Shown here: positions 21,782 through 31,359 of the stretch, in pieces
Layout: every line of letters begins with the position of its first letter
How positions within the stretch are numbered: the first letter of the stretch is position 1
Assembly (NCBI GenBank): GCA_019096155.1
Contig: JAHCVI010000003.1
Span: forward strand, 930,001-994,000
Direction: 5' to 3'
Source of the DNA: Staphylotrichum longicolle
Taxonomy: Eukaryota; Ascomycota; Sordariomycetes; Sordariales; Chaetomiaceae
DNA length: 64,000 nucleotides
Program-made: the position numbers and the translations under genes
The notes under the pieces: model-generated
What the model was told of the DNA's origin: nothing
What the model saw: the letters and a program-made list of their open reading frames with translations, nothing else
The model's database searches: none

Positions 21782-22741
21782 ATGATGCAATCACTCCCTT
21801 CACCAAGATACCTCGAGCTTCGGACGCATGCGGATGTAGATGACCACGCAAAAGAAAATGCGACATCGGATCAAGACGGGTCATTGTTGGGAATGGAGGA
21901 TGAAGAAAGAGCATGGAGCGACATTACGGCGAGGGACCCCGGGGTGGCCTTGAGGCGGATGTCCAGGAGACAGCGCATCTGGACTGCCCTGATGTCGATA
22001 CGGTCGCTGTTGGATACAGTGCTGCTGGTAATTATTCTGGGATTGTTGTTGGAGCGCGGATGGCAGAAGCCGGCATGGTTCGAGGTCGGGGGTGATGTGG
22101 CGGGATTTGCTCCGAGGAGTAAGGACTGCACGCAATCCGGACTTGATCGGTGCAAAAAGACTGACATTTGACAGTATCCCAACAGATTAAGTCATTTGTC
22201 CCAGATCCCATGTTTATCCCCGCAAACGGGTCAGAGTTCTTTACGGACGCCGTCCGAGCAAGGTGGCTGAGCATTGTTCCTCGTACGTCCCGGGTCTTCA
22301 TCATCACCAGACCGCTTAAAGATGTACATTGACGCTGACACGAACAAACCAGGAGGTCTGGGATACGTCCAAATCAACAACACACAAGACTACAACAACC
22401 TCCCTACACCCCTCGAGTTTTACCCCGACGCGACCTTCACCACATCAGTTACCCACCAACTCCACTGCCTCCACGCCATCGTCGAGGTGGTAGCGGCGTA
22501 CACGTCGAACCAGCTGGACAAGCTGCCGGAGGAGGGGCCGTGGCATCTGAGCCACTGTTTCGACTATTTGCGGCAGAGCATCATGTGCTGCGGGGATGTG
22601 GCCTTGGAAGGGCAGCAGACCACGTTTCCGCCGGGGTTCAAGGGGAGCGATGGGTGGGATGCGAAGCATGTGTGTAGGGACTACAATCAGGTGCTGGCGC
22701 ATCTGGAGCGGAATCGGGTCGATGACGAGCAGTGGATCTGA
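21782..22741 (+). CDS. UstYa-family (DUF3328) oxidase-like membrane protein
   Basis: UstYa-type proteins catalyse oxidations, including cyclisation, in fungal RiPP and other secondary-metabolite pathways. Exons: 21782-22118, 22175-22282 and 22353-22741; junctions are in phase and give 277 residues. After a charged cytoplasmic N-terminus there is one membrane anchor (LLDTVLLVIILGLLLERGW, about residues 78-96). The luminal part contains both family HxxHC motifs: HQLHC near residue 188 and HLSHC near 218, the latter in the context HCFDYLRQSIMCCGD. All expected key residues are present. A second ATG three bases downstream of 21782 is an equal alternative start. I see no RiPP precursor with Kex2-type repeats nearby, so its substrate is unknown; orphan UstYa homologues are common. 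Confidence 0.88.
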
Positions 22742-23011
22742 ATTGCGTGCAGCCAGGGGCAAGAGGAAAGGGGACAGTGGCAACTTTGAAGATGGGTATG
22801 AGCTGGCAATATTGGTGTTTATTGTTGCTTTCTTTTGAAAGATGAGGTTCATCTAGGTATGCTCGTCAAACTTTTAGACAGGTTCTGGCTCTTTGGCAAA
22901 AGACAACTACACTCCAAACCGTCACGCAAAAAGACTTTTCTTGGAACAGACCGTATTCCTTCGCCTGGTCCACCCGTGGTTGTCCGTTTTCACTTACTGC
23001 TCCTCGCCTGC

Positions 23012-23606
23012 TTAATACAGCAACACCGCAGACCCATCCTGCGCTCTCTTGGGTTTCGTCGTCCCTGTGCAGTTTCCAAACCCAGACTGGCACCCATTCT
23101 TGGTATCGCAGTGATCAACCGTCGTGCCGCAGTATCCCCTAAAGAGCCAACACCCCACGTCAGCACACTCACCCCACCGCGACACACCTCAGACACAAAA
23201 AGAGAAGAAAGAAAAAAAATCCACTTACGCAGCAGAGCAGCAACTCGTCACGGTCGCATTCCCCGGACACCGGTACCCATTCTTCCCCACCCCCGTGGTC
23301 CCGCACGTGCCGTCAATGGAGATGGAGACGCCCGCCTTGGGCGCGTAGCACGCGCTCGACGCGTTGGAGTAGCGCGCCTGGCACCCCGCCGTGGTGAGGC
23401 AGAAGGCCTCGGTCGAGCCGCAGTAGCCGTACTGCGAGCAGCAGGACGCGTCGGCGGGGCAGGTGTAGCCCGAGTTGGCGGCGCCGCACGTCTTGTTGGG
23501 GAGACGGCGCGGGCTTCGAGTTCGAGGGGGAGAGCTCGTGTGGGAGGACCGCGCCGGCGAGGGCGGTGAGGGGGAGGAGGAGGAGGGTTGCGAGGTGGGG
23601 GAGCAT
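23012..23606 (-). CDS. Secreted protein with two CBM18 chitin-binding modules
   Basis: Exons on the minus strand: 23606-23229 and 23138-23012. The start ATG gives a clear signal peptide (MLPHLATLLLLPLTALAGA). The first CBM18-like module follows KTCGAANSGYTC and runs through CCSQYGYCGSTEAFC to CQARYSNAS. The second starts DGTCGTTGVGKNGYRCPG and continues across the intron through CCSAA|GYCGTTVDHCDTKNGCQ to GFGNC. The Cys spacing CCSxxGYCG..xxxC is the chitin-binding type 1 signature. A frame break separates the signal peptide from the first module: the GGGG run at 23498-23501 has one base too many, and removing it joins SPSPN-type residues to KTCG. Length after repair would be about 167 residues. 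It could protect hyphal chitin or mask it from hosts. Confidence 0.85.
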
Positions 23607-25254
23607 GGTGGTTGGAGTCGGGAGTTGGGATGGTGTGTTTGGCGAGTGTAGCGGGGGGTAGCCAGCAAGGTTGAAAACTCAATTGGAGTTGTCTGTGTTC
23701 GGATAGGTGCTGGTGGTTGACGAAAAGATCGAGCCGGCGTCGGGGACCCAGGCACCGTCCCCTTTTATTCACTCCGACTCAACCAGAGAGCTGGGCAGAG
23801 CTCCGGGAAAACTGCCGGACTGGGCGGATTCAATATAGACGGTGACGCGGCGCAACATGATTGACAGTATTGAATATTGGTGGAATATACGCTGTCCCAG
23901 ACAAATGATCAAGGTCTATATTTACCCGCACATGCGTCGCGAAGGTCTGATTTGTCCGCTTGCAGTGGATAGCATCGGGCCGGCCCTTGCAGGAACAGAT
24001 TGTCTGGGGCAACCTTCTCCGCAGTATAAGGATCTGGGATATATCGGTTGCACACCCGATATGCGGTGCGTATTAACCGCAGCGGCTTAGGGGCAGATCG
24101 GTCGTCCAAGATAGGGCAGCTGCAGTTGCGGGCTAGGATGCGGAAAATTGCTGGAACGAGGCCGTCTGCACGAGGAATTGCTTTTCTGACTATTTGACAT
24201 CTGCTTATTACTCGACTCTGACAGCATGGCAGGCTGAAAAGGGCTGTCAAGCTACAGTTATGGGTTTGGGATTGACTCATAGGCGTCTCGTGGTTGGTAT
24301 CCCTGGATGGACTTGCCCGAGTGTTAGTTATCCTTGCGGCATGGTTTTGGATGCAGTCTCCAACGTAACATGGGCAACTTGGGGCGCGGGAAGAGGAGGT
24401 GGTATTAGTACTCCCAACGCTGAACGAGGACGGTACACATGTTCCGGCGGGTGACAGTTAACTCACGCGAGCCATTGTTTACCCCTTGAGCACAGCTCGA
24501 GTTTTAGGCTCACTCGTCTTTGTTCAGTGGTGGTGAGGCTCTGTCGCACGACCAGTGTTGCGGAAAATAGACGAGGATTGTCCGGAGTTATCGGTAATTA
24601 CCTCCATACCATCCAGAGACGGCTTGGTGGCGAAGTTGTACACTAACTGGGGACGGGACAGCCCGTGCCAGTGTGAATCTGCCTCGGCTGGCCCTAGCAA
24701 CAGCACTTCCGTGTCGCAGACGGTTAGTTAGTGTTGAAATCTCGGCTGTGCTGGCTCTACTAAACCTCGCAGGAGATAGTGCTTGTGATCAGCGGATTGG
24801 AAGCGACACTGCCCGTTGGGTCGGCTCAAGGTTGGGTTGGGACCAGCTCGGGCAAGTGACCACATCAAGCCACCCCAGTTTGCGTGCGGCTGACACCAAA
24901 GGATATTATTAGCCGGATCTGGGGCGCGCTATTGCATCGCTACCTGCGGGCGAGTTGGCACTATTCCGGATTCGCCAAGATAACGCCGTCCCGCCGGCCG
25001 CAAGCCCCCAACGGCCATGGCGGAATTTTTCAATGCGGCTCTGCGCAGCGAATGAAGACGTCGCGGAGTCTTGTGAAATCCGTGAACCGCCGGTCTCGAT
25101 TTCAGGGGCGTGCCAAGACAACAAGGACAAGGGGCCAGACCAAAAAGCAATCGGCCATGAGCTGAGAGAGTGAAATACCGCGACGTGCCCCCGGCGCGTT
25201 TTCTCTGTAATTGTCCCCAAGAACTCCACAGACCAGGATCGGCATCAAAACAAA
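23607..25254. other. Gene-free AT-richer spacer
   Basis: 1.65 kb between two divergent secreted-protein genes. ORFs here are short, without signal peptides or domain motifs. I see no transposon ends or tandem repeats. Confidence 0.4.
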
Positions 25255-26081
25255 ATGCAGTGCAAGCTCGCAGTTTCGGCTGCCCTCGTGGGCCTCCTTG
25301 CCCAACTGACTGTGCGTAGCTGTGGCTACCCCTTTATTGCTGTGTGATCACGAAGGATGACTAACACAAATCCATAACAGACCGACGACGTGCACGTCCA
25401 AGAATGCCACCCCGCTGGAGCAGTACATCAACTCCGGCGGCGGCGGCGGCAGCGGAGGTGGCGGTGGTGGCGGCGGAGCTGGCGTGTTCCTGAGCGTGGA
25501 CCCCTTCAACGTCCTGACCTACGCGTCAAGAAGCGCAGCACCCCCGACGCCAAGCTCGCCAACGTCGCGATCGCCCTCGAGGCGCGCAGTGCCGGCTCGG
25601 TCGAGTGCTCCGCCACCGAGATGTGCTTCTCGCTCCAGAACACTCCTTCTGCCTGGACGTGTTGAACGGCGACTTCCACGACGGCGTGGGCACCAGCGGC
25701 AACGCCCTCACGGGCGACTACACCCTCGGCGACGGGCGCAAGGGCAACCTGTACAAGGGACCGTTCCCTCAGCCCACGGGCACGGCTGCGTACTCGCTTG
25801 CTGCGTCGACGACCGCTGCGGCGGCGGGTGCTGGCAAGACGGGCGCCGCGAGCTCTGGCAACAGCGGCAAGACGGCGGCTGCGGACGCAGGCGAGACGGA
25901 GGCTGCTGGCGCGGGCTCGAGTGCAGCGGGAGCGACCGGTGCTGTCAACACGCCCGCTGCGACGGGATCCGGCCAGTCTGCTGCGACAACCACGCCGAAG
26001 AACAATGCGGCCGGCAAGGGCATGTCCGCTGGGGCTGCACTCGGAGGGTTGATGGGTGTTGTCGGTGCGTTGGTGCTTTGA
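25255..26081 (+). CDS. Gly-rich GPI-anchor-type cell-surface protein, frame-broken
   Basis: Exon 1 (25255-25311) encodes a signal peptide, MQCKLAVSAALVGLLAQLT, followed by a GT..AG intron (25312-25380). Exon 2 contains CTSKNATPLEQYINSG, a Gly run, GVFLSVDPFNVLTYA, then LANVAIALEARSAGSVECSATEMCF, then FCLDVLNGDFHDGVGTSGNALTGDY, an Ala/Thr/Gly-rich stalk and a hydrophobic C-terminus (SAGAALGGLMGVVGALVL) like a GPI-attachment signal. These segments lie in three frames; breaks fall just after the acceptor, near 25531 and near 25640. It is either decayed or affected by sequence indels. Domain family not recognised; the layout (signal, Cys domain, Ser/Ala stalk, GPI signal) suggests a cell wall protein. 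Confidence 0.65.
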
Positions 26082-26639
26082 GAGGCCGGGTTTAGTGTGC
26101 ATCATGTCATTTCAGCCAATACCTACTCAGTACCTCCCTTGGAGATTCGATTCAATAATCAAACACTTGAAACTTGTTGGAAACGGCGATTGTTGGCCCA
26201 TCGCAGCCTTCTCCTCTCTTGAAGGAACCTGGATTGCAGGCAGCATTCCGGAGTGTGGGAACCAGCAGGGCCTGGACCATGCATAATTTAATCAAGCATC
26301 AGAGGCCCACACAATCCTTTCCGCACATCATTTATGAACTAGGTCGTTTTGGGTCTAGCCGTGCACAGAAGCGCTCCGCGTCCGCGAGCTCTCAGCTCAG
26401 AACCCTCAGAATCCAGAATGCCATCCCTGAAAACACCGAAAGACCCCAGGCAGGCACAATGTCGTGCCCATCTCACAGGCAGCAACCGCCCGGAACCAAA
26501 CACTCCGCTTTCGGTGTCATTCAACACTGCTGATGGATCCAGTTATAAGTTGTTTTGTAAACCCACAACTTTCTTGTTGATGTCAATCGCCATGATTTGT
26601 CCTCCATGACAGTTTGAAGTTCTGTTTCAATTCCCAGCA
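26082..26639. other. Intergenic, nothing recognised
   Basis: It holds the GPI-protein 3' end and the F-box gene promoter. Short ORFs only. Confidence 0.4.
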
Positions 26640-28058
26640 ATGACACCAACAAAACCCCCCCGAATCAGCATCGCTGACCTGCCCGTCGAGCTCATCCGGC
26701 ACATCTGCTCTTTTTTGACCCCGCGTTGCGTCACTGAGAATCAGCCCTATCCATGCCGCGACTGTGTCTGTCGGCGGCCGGGCTGCCACACGTGGTTCAA
26801 AGGACAGCCCGACGTGTCTCGCCTCTCCAGAACCTGCAAGCCGCTGCGCGACGTCGTCCAGCCCCTTGTTTTCCAGTGCTACCCAGATTACGGCAGCCGG
26901 CCCGCCCACCGCTTGATCTCGTTTGTGCGCACCCTCATTGCGCGGCCCGACCTCCGCCACCACGTCCGGGTCCTCGCCTTCACCGAAGACGGGCGCGCCG
27001 GCCTGGACCTCGCAGACAAGCAGTTCGTCCACACCACCGCCGTCCAGCTCGGGCTCTCCGACCTGCCCGACTACTGGAGCGAGGAGAACGACTACCGCCT
27101 CCTGCCCCTCGAGCTCGCCCTCGTCCACGCCCCGAACCTCGAATACCTCCGCATGCCCCTCGACTACGACTGGACCTTCCACCTCCTCCCCCGACTCGCC
27201 GAGGCGCCCCACCCCCCGTCCTTCCCCCGCCTCAAGGCCATCGAAGTCCGCGAGTACTTCATCGCCGGCGACCGCTTCGACGCCTCGACGGAGCCCGTCG
27301 AGACCCTCGCCCGGCTCGCCCCCAACCTCGACTCCCTCTGCCTGCCCGACCCCAACTGGCTCGACTGCGGCGACGGCACCTTCGCCCCACTGCCCAGCCT
27401 GCGCCGGCTGTACTGGCAGCAACCCTGCTCCGCCAACATGGAGCAGATGGCGGGGCTGCTCGCGGGGGCACCGCGGCTCGAGGTGCTGGCGCTGCCGTGG
27501 GACGCGATGGCGGCGTACGACGACTTCTGCGACGACCGCACGACGACGGAGGCGTGGGACGCGGTCGCGGTGCGGAAGGACACGCTGCGCGAGCTGAGGC
27601 TGGACGTCCGGTGCGATACGGCGCAGGGCGAAGGGGAGCGGGACTCGCTGCGGGATTTTGCGAGGCTGGAGGTGCTCAAGGTGGACGGGACCGCGCTGGA
27701 GACGCTGAGGCGGGCATGGAAGCGCAAGAATGGGCTGGCCAGGGTGGATAGCTTCCTGTCGACGTTGTTCCCGCCCTCGATACGGGAGGTGACGTTTTGG
27801 AGGCCGGACGGGCGGGAGATGGAGGCCGCGATGCTGAGGCTGGCCAAGGTGGTCGCCGTGGGGAGGTATCCCAACCTGAAGAGTGTGGTGCTGGCGCCGT
27901 CTGAGAAGTCGGACCGGCAGGGGTATTATGATGAGTGGGTGAATGCGGACAACTGGAACGGGGTCAAGGACGAGCTGGAAGAGCTGTTCGGGCAAGGGGG
28001 TGTCAAGTTTGAGCTGAGGTGGGACAGTCCGTATTGGTCGGGTGGCTCTCTGGACTAG
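26640..28058 (+). CDS. F-box domain protein
   Basis: Intact single exon of 472 residues. Residues 8-35 form an F-box (ISIADLPVELIRHICSFLTP), interrupted by a Cys-rich insert (CRDCVCRRPGCHTW) before the continuation VSRLSRTCKPLRDVVQPLVF. The rest has LRR-like spacing: repeated Leu-rich segments such as LARLAPNLDSLCLPDPNW and LLAGAPRLEVLALPWD. F-box proteins recruit targets to SCF ubiquitin ligases; the target here is unknown. The Cys insert with C-x2-C-x4-C spacing inside the F-box is noticeable and could bind metal. GC content is high through the middle, and the antisense strand is open as a by-product. Confidence 0.85.
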   Translation: MTPTKPPRISIADLPVELIRHICSFLTPRCVTENQPYPCRDCVCRRPGCHTWFKGQPDVSRLSRTCKPLRDVVQPLVFQCYPDYGSRPAHRLISFVRTLIARPDLRHHVRVLAFTEDGRAGLDLADKQFVHTTAVQLGLSDLPDYWSEENDYRLLPLELALVHAPNLEYLRMPLDYDWTFHLLPRLAEAPHPPSFPRLKAIEVREYFIAGDRFDASTEPVETLARLAPNLDSLCLPDPNWLDCGDGTFAPLPSLRRLYWQQPCSANMEQMAGLLAGAPRLEVLALPWDAMAAYDDFCDDRTTTEAWDAVAVRKDTLRELRLDVRCDTAQGEGERDSLRDFARLEVLKVDGTALETLRRAWKRKNGLARVDSFLSTLFPPSIREVTFWRPDGREMEAAMLRLAKVVAVGRYPNLKSVVLAPSEKSDRQGYYDEWVNADNWNGVKDELEELFGQGGVKFELRWDSPYWSGGSLD

Positions 28059-28876
28059 CTGCGGTAGACTGTTCTTCAAAAAAGTTTTTACTGCGGAGGA
28101 GGAGTGTTCCAGAGCTGGAGCGCCTCTCTCACACGCTGCAACACACAAATGCAATCCTCGTCTCCAGCCTGCTGCTCAGTGCACAGCAAGCCTCTAGCTA
28201 CAAAAGCCATCTGCTGTGGTAGCCTGCAATTCCGGCCTTTGGTCTCTGAAGTTTGAACGACGTGAATAACGAACGAGAAGGGAAGATGAAAGTCATGTTT
28301 CGCCGTGAAGGGAAGGGTGGGGTGAAGGGGCGGGGTGGATGTGGAGGGAAGAGGGATGAAGGGCGGCGGGTGGCAGTGTAAGCGCTCGCAAGCGGCGAAC
28401 TAATGGAATAATGGACTTCTTGCTCACTCTGCTTCAGTCTACCATTGTTCCCGGACGCACTAGGACAGCCGCAGTGTTCGAGTCTTTTGCCTCCGGAGAT
28501 AGGATGGTAGCAGGTATATTCGCAGTCCCAAGATTTCTTCTTTTAGTCGGTATGGATATGGGGAATGTCTCGCGGTACCATGGTTTCTGTAAACGAAATC
28601 GATTTAGCATCAGCCGCTCCAACCTTCATCTATTCTCCGTTCCTCCTCCAGAGGACAGGGCATCAGGAGAAGGAATAAGACAGCAGACCAAGATGCGGCA
28701 GACGCATGGAAATTTGTTGGAGAAGCATATTGCATGGGGTAATGCATGGAAGCTGGATCTCGGGAATGGAGATACCAAAGCACAGAGGCTTTGGCTTATT
28801 TAGACCAGACGGGACAACTGACTCGACTTGTGTCTTGAGAGAATCTATGCTTGTGCTCTATGAATAAGAACCTGGG
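28059..28876. other. Intergenic, convergent ends
   Basis: 820 nt between the F-box stop and the MFS stop. A 130-codon ORF at 28411-28803 has no domain content. Nothing else seen. Confidence 0.4.
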
Positions 28877-30992
28877 TTATCCTGAAGGCTTGGAGATGCT
28901 GTCTCCCTTCCTCATCTTTTGCCACTCTTCGGGGTCGGCAATTTCCCCATCTGCGGTCGTCTGCAACCTCCTCGGTGGCCACTCAGCAAGAAGGGCTAAC
29001 GATACCAAGGAGGCGACGCAGAAATACAGCATCACTCTCATCTGTTGGCTGTACCCGGCCGCATATACTTGTCGGACCCAAACCTGTAGCTCAGCAGGCA
29101 GGCCTCGAATGGTTTGGGATGATTGGAGTAGCTCGGCTTGTTGAGCTGGGTCGAGAAATGCTGAAGTATGTCCAGCAACATGATTGCTCAAAAGTGCCGA
29201 ACAAATCGCAAGGCCGATTGTGCCGCCGAGCACCCGTATTTGAGTGGCAGCGCCCATCGTGACCGCTGTAAACAAAGTTAGTCCAATGTGTCAACAAGAT
29301 CAGAATCAAAGTATGTTACTCACCCATATCCTTCTGCTTCACCACCAATGGCACCATCATCAAGACTGTGCTGAGGTTGAGTCCAAAGCCGCAACCCATG
29401 ATAACCTGGAAGCCGTACTGTGAAGGCAGCACTTCGAGGTTTGACGAATCTAGCGAGCTGAATAAGCCCACGCCCAAAGTCTGAAGGCTGCAACCAGCAA
29501 ACAGCACGTAAAGAGGCGGAAGTCGGAGGGTCGACAGCAGGAAGCTCGCCAAAACCGTGGCGACAGGCGAACAAAGAAGAAGTGGCAACATGCGGATGCC
29601 GGCCTCAACGGCAGTTGTCCCGTTCACAACCTGAAACCGTTGGGGAATAGTGATGATTGCCGCCATGAAGGGAAGCCCGTCAAGAAGGCGTTTCTGTGGG
29701 CATTAGCAGTGGAAGCAGGTTTGAGGAAGGGTGGGGTTGAACACTCACAGCAACACACCCCAAGACGAAACGGTTGCAAGCAAGTCTCCAGGGAAACAGA
29801 GGCTCGCAAACGCTGTTCCTGAGCGAGAGTCCCCTCTCCCAGCCCACGAAGACAACCCAGCCAACACCCGAGATGACGAAAGACGCAATGATTGGCGCGC
29901 TGTTCCAGGGGTATTTCACGCCTGTTCCAAGGCAAATACGAGCAGAATGGAAGCCGCCAACGACGCAAATCCCCCCACGAAGTCAATTCGTCGCCATGCC
30001 TTTTCCGAGACCAGAGTTCTGAAGAAGTCGCAGGGCCAGGATACGGAAAGCTGAATGGGATGGAAATGCTGATAAGAAGTATGGCGACAGCTCCGGCAGG
30101 GCCACTGGAAAGGAAGAGTGTTAGCAGTCAGAAAGAAAGCAGATTTGGCGCAGTGAGAAGCAAACTTGAGCCAAAACACCCATCTCCACGTCGTGTGGTC
30201 ACAGATGGCCCGCCCAACAGAGGGCCCAGGACGCTAGATATGACAAACACGGAGGAAATGATGGCGATGTATGTCGGATACTTGGCAGGAGGAACCATGA
30301 GGGGGGTCATGACTGTGACCAGGGAGTATATCCCAGAGCCGCCAATGCCCTGAATTGCGCGAAGAATGATGCTGGTGTGTCAGCACGGCATCTAGCGTGT
30401 GTATGGATTCGGGCTTAACCATACAGTTGCAGCATGGTGTTTGCGAAACCGCACGCAATTGAAAAGACGCCGAACAGTGTCACGGCGAATAGAATCAGGA
30501 GTTTTGTCCCCAGTATATCGCTGAGCTTGGCATAGATGACCAGAAAACCTGGAAAAAGTCGGTGTCCTATCATTAGCCGTTGCTCCGGCGTTCACAACAT
30601 ACCACAGGCAACAAGAGTTGGGGGGTGTTGTAGAACTCACCGGTATAAGTCAAAAAGTACGCTGTGACAACCCATCCAGCTTGGCTAAAGCCTTGGAGCT
30701 CATTGACCATTGAGACTAACGAGGTGCTCACAATGGTAGTTTCAAGCGTGGAGAGGAGCATGCTGAGGCAGAGCCTATAGTTCGGATGCGACATGGTCAA
30801 CAAACACCGGCTCAGCAACCAAAAGGGGAGGTCGCGCGTTGATGCATCTTACCCAGCTGTAAGTGTATGGAGCCTCCACACCGTTGGGTAGACCTTTGGT
30901 TTGGGCTGGTCAGGAGTGTCCCCGTCCATGTCGTTTGCCTCTGCATCAGTGGCATTGGTTGTGTCAATCTTCTCCACGTTGGCCGACTCCAT
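28877..30992 (-). CDS. MFS exporter (DHA2, 14-span type), several frame breaks
   Basis: Drug:H+ antiporter-like major facilitator. Exons on the minus strand: 30992-30853, 30774-30641, 30548-30420, 30371-30166, 30104-29749, 29693-29324 and 29265-28877. Family blocks appear in order: LSTLETTIVSTSLVSMV, then WVVTAYFLTYTG (the motif around spans 1-2), then VIYAKLSDILGTK, then LRAIQGIGGSGIYSLV, VFVISSVLGPLLGG, a DHTTWRWVFWL segment, RRIDFVGGFASLAASILLVFALEQA, TIPQRFQVVNG and, C-terminally, LGGTIGLAICSALL. The frame is interrupted near 30371 (splice phase), 30208-30215 (G/C run), 30030-30037 and 29918-29924; each needs one extra base to restore family sequence. It may export a metabolite, but no biosynthetic core gene lies beside it. 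Confidence 0.8.
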
Positions 30993-31359
30993 AGTTGAAG
31001 CATTTGTGTTGCCGCGTTCATCCGATGCACGTCAGTTGCGGTCCAACGACAAGTGTTTTGAGGTTCAGATCCCTGTTGTGGTGAAGTTTGACAGCTGGCA
31101 TCAGCACAGAGCTCAAGCCGCAAGGTATCGCGGAATTTTCCGTTTAATTACAAGACTGACTGCGTTGCCCAATGCAACCAGTCTGCTGCTCAGTGTTGGG
31201 GGCCAAACGCAGGGAACTGAATCCATCCAGGATCACCTTGCTCCCAGACCAACTTCAAAATACATGGATGGATGGGTTGATGGTTCAGAACTGTTCTCTC
31301 GCTAACCCGTCTAAGCCACCCCCTGAATTTGTTTCCAAAGTCTGAACACGCTCCTGTAA

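Noticed and set aside
26583..28154. 523-codon ORF on the minus strand
   Set aside because: It is the antisense of the F-box gene, with Arg/Pro/His-biased composition and no domain.
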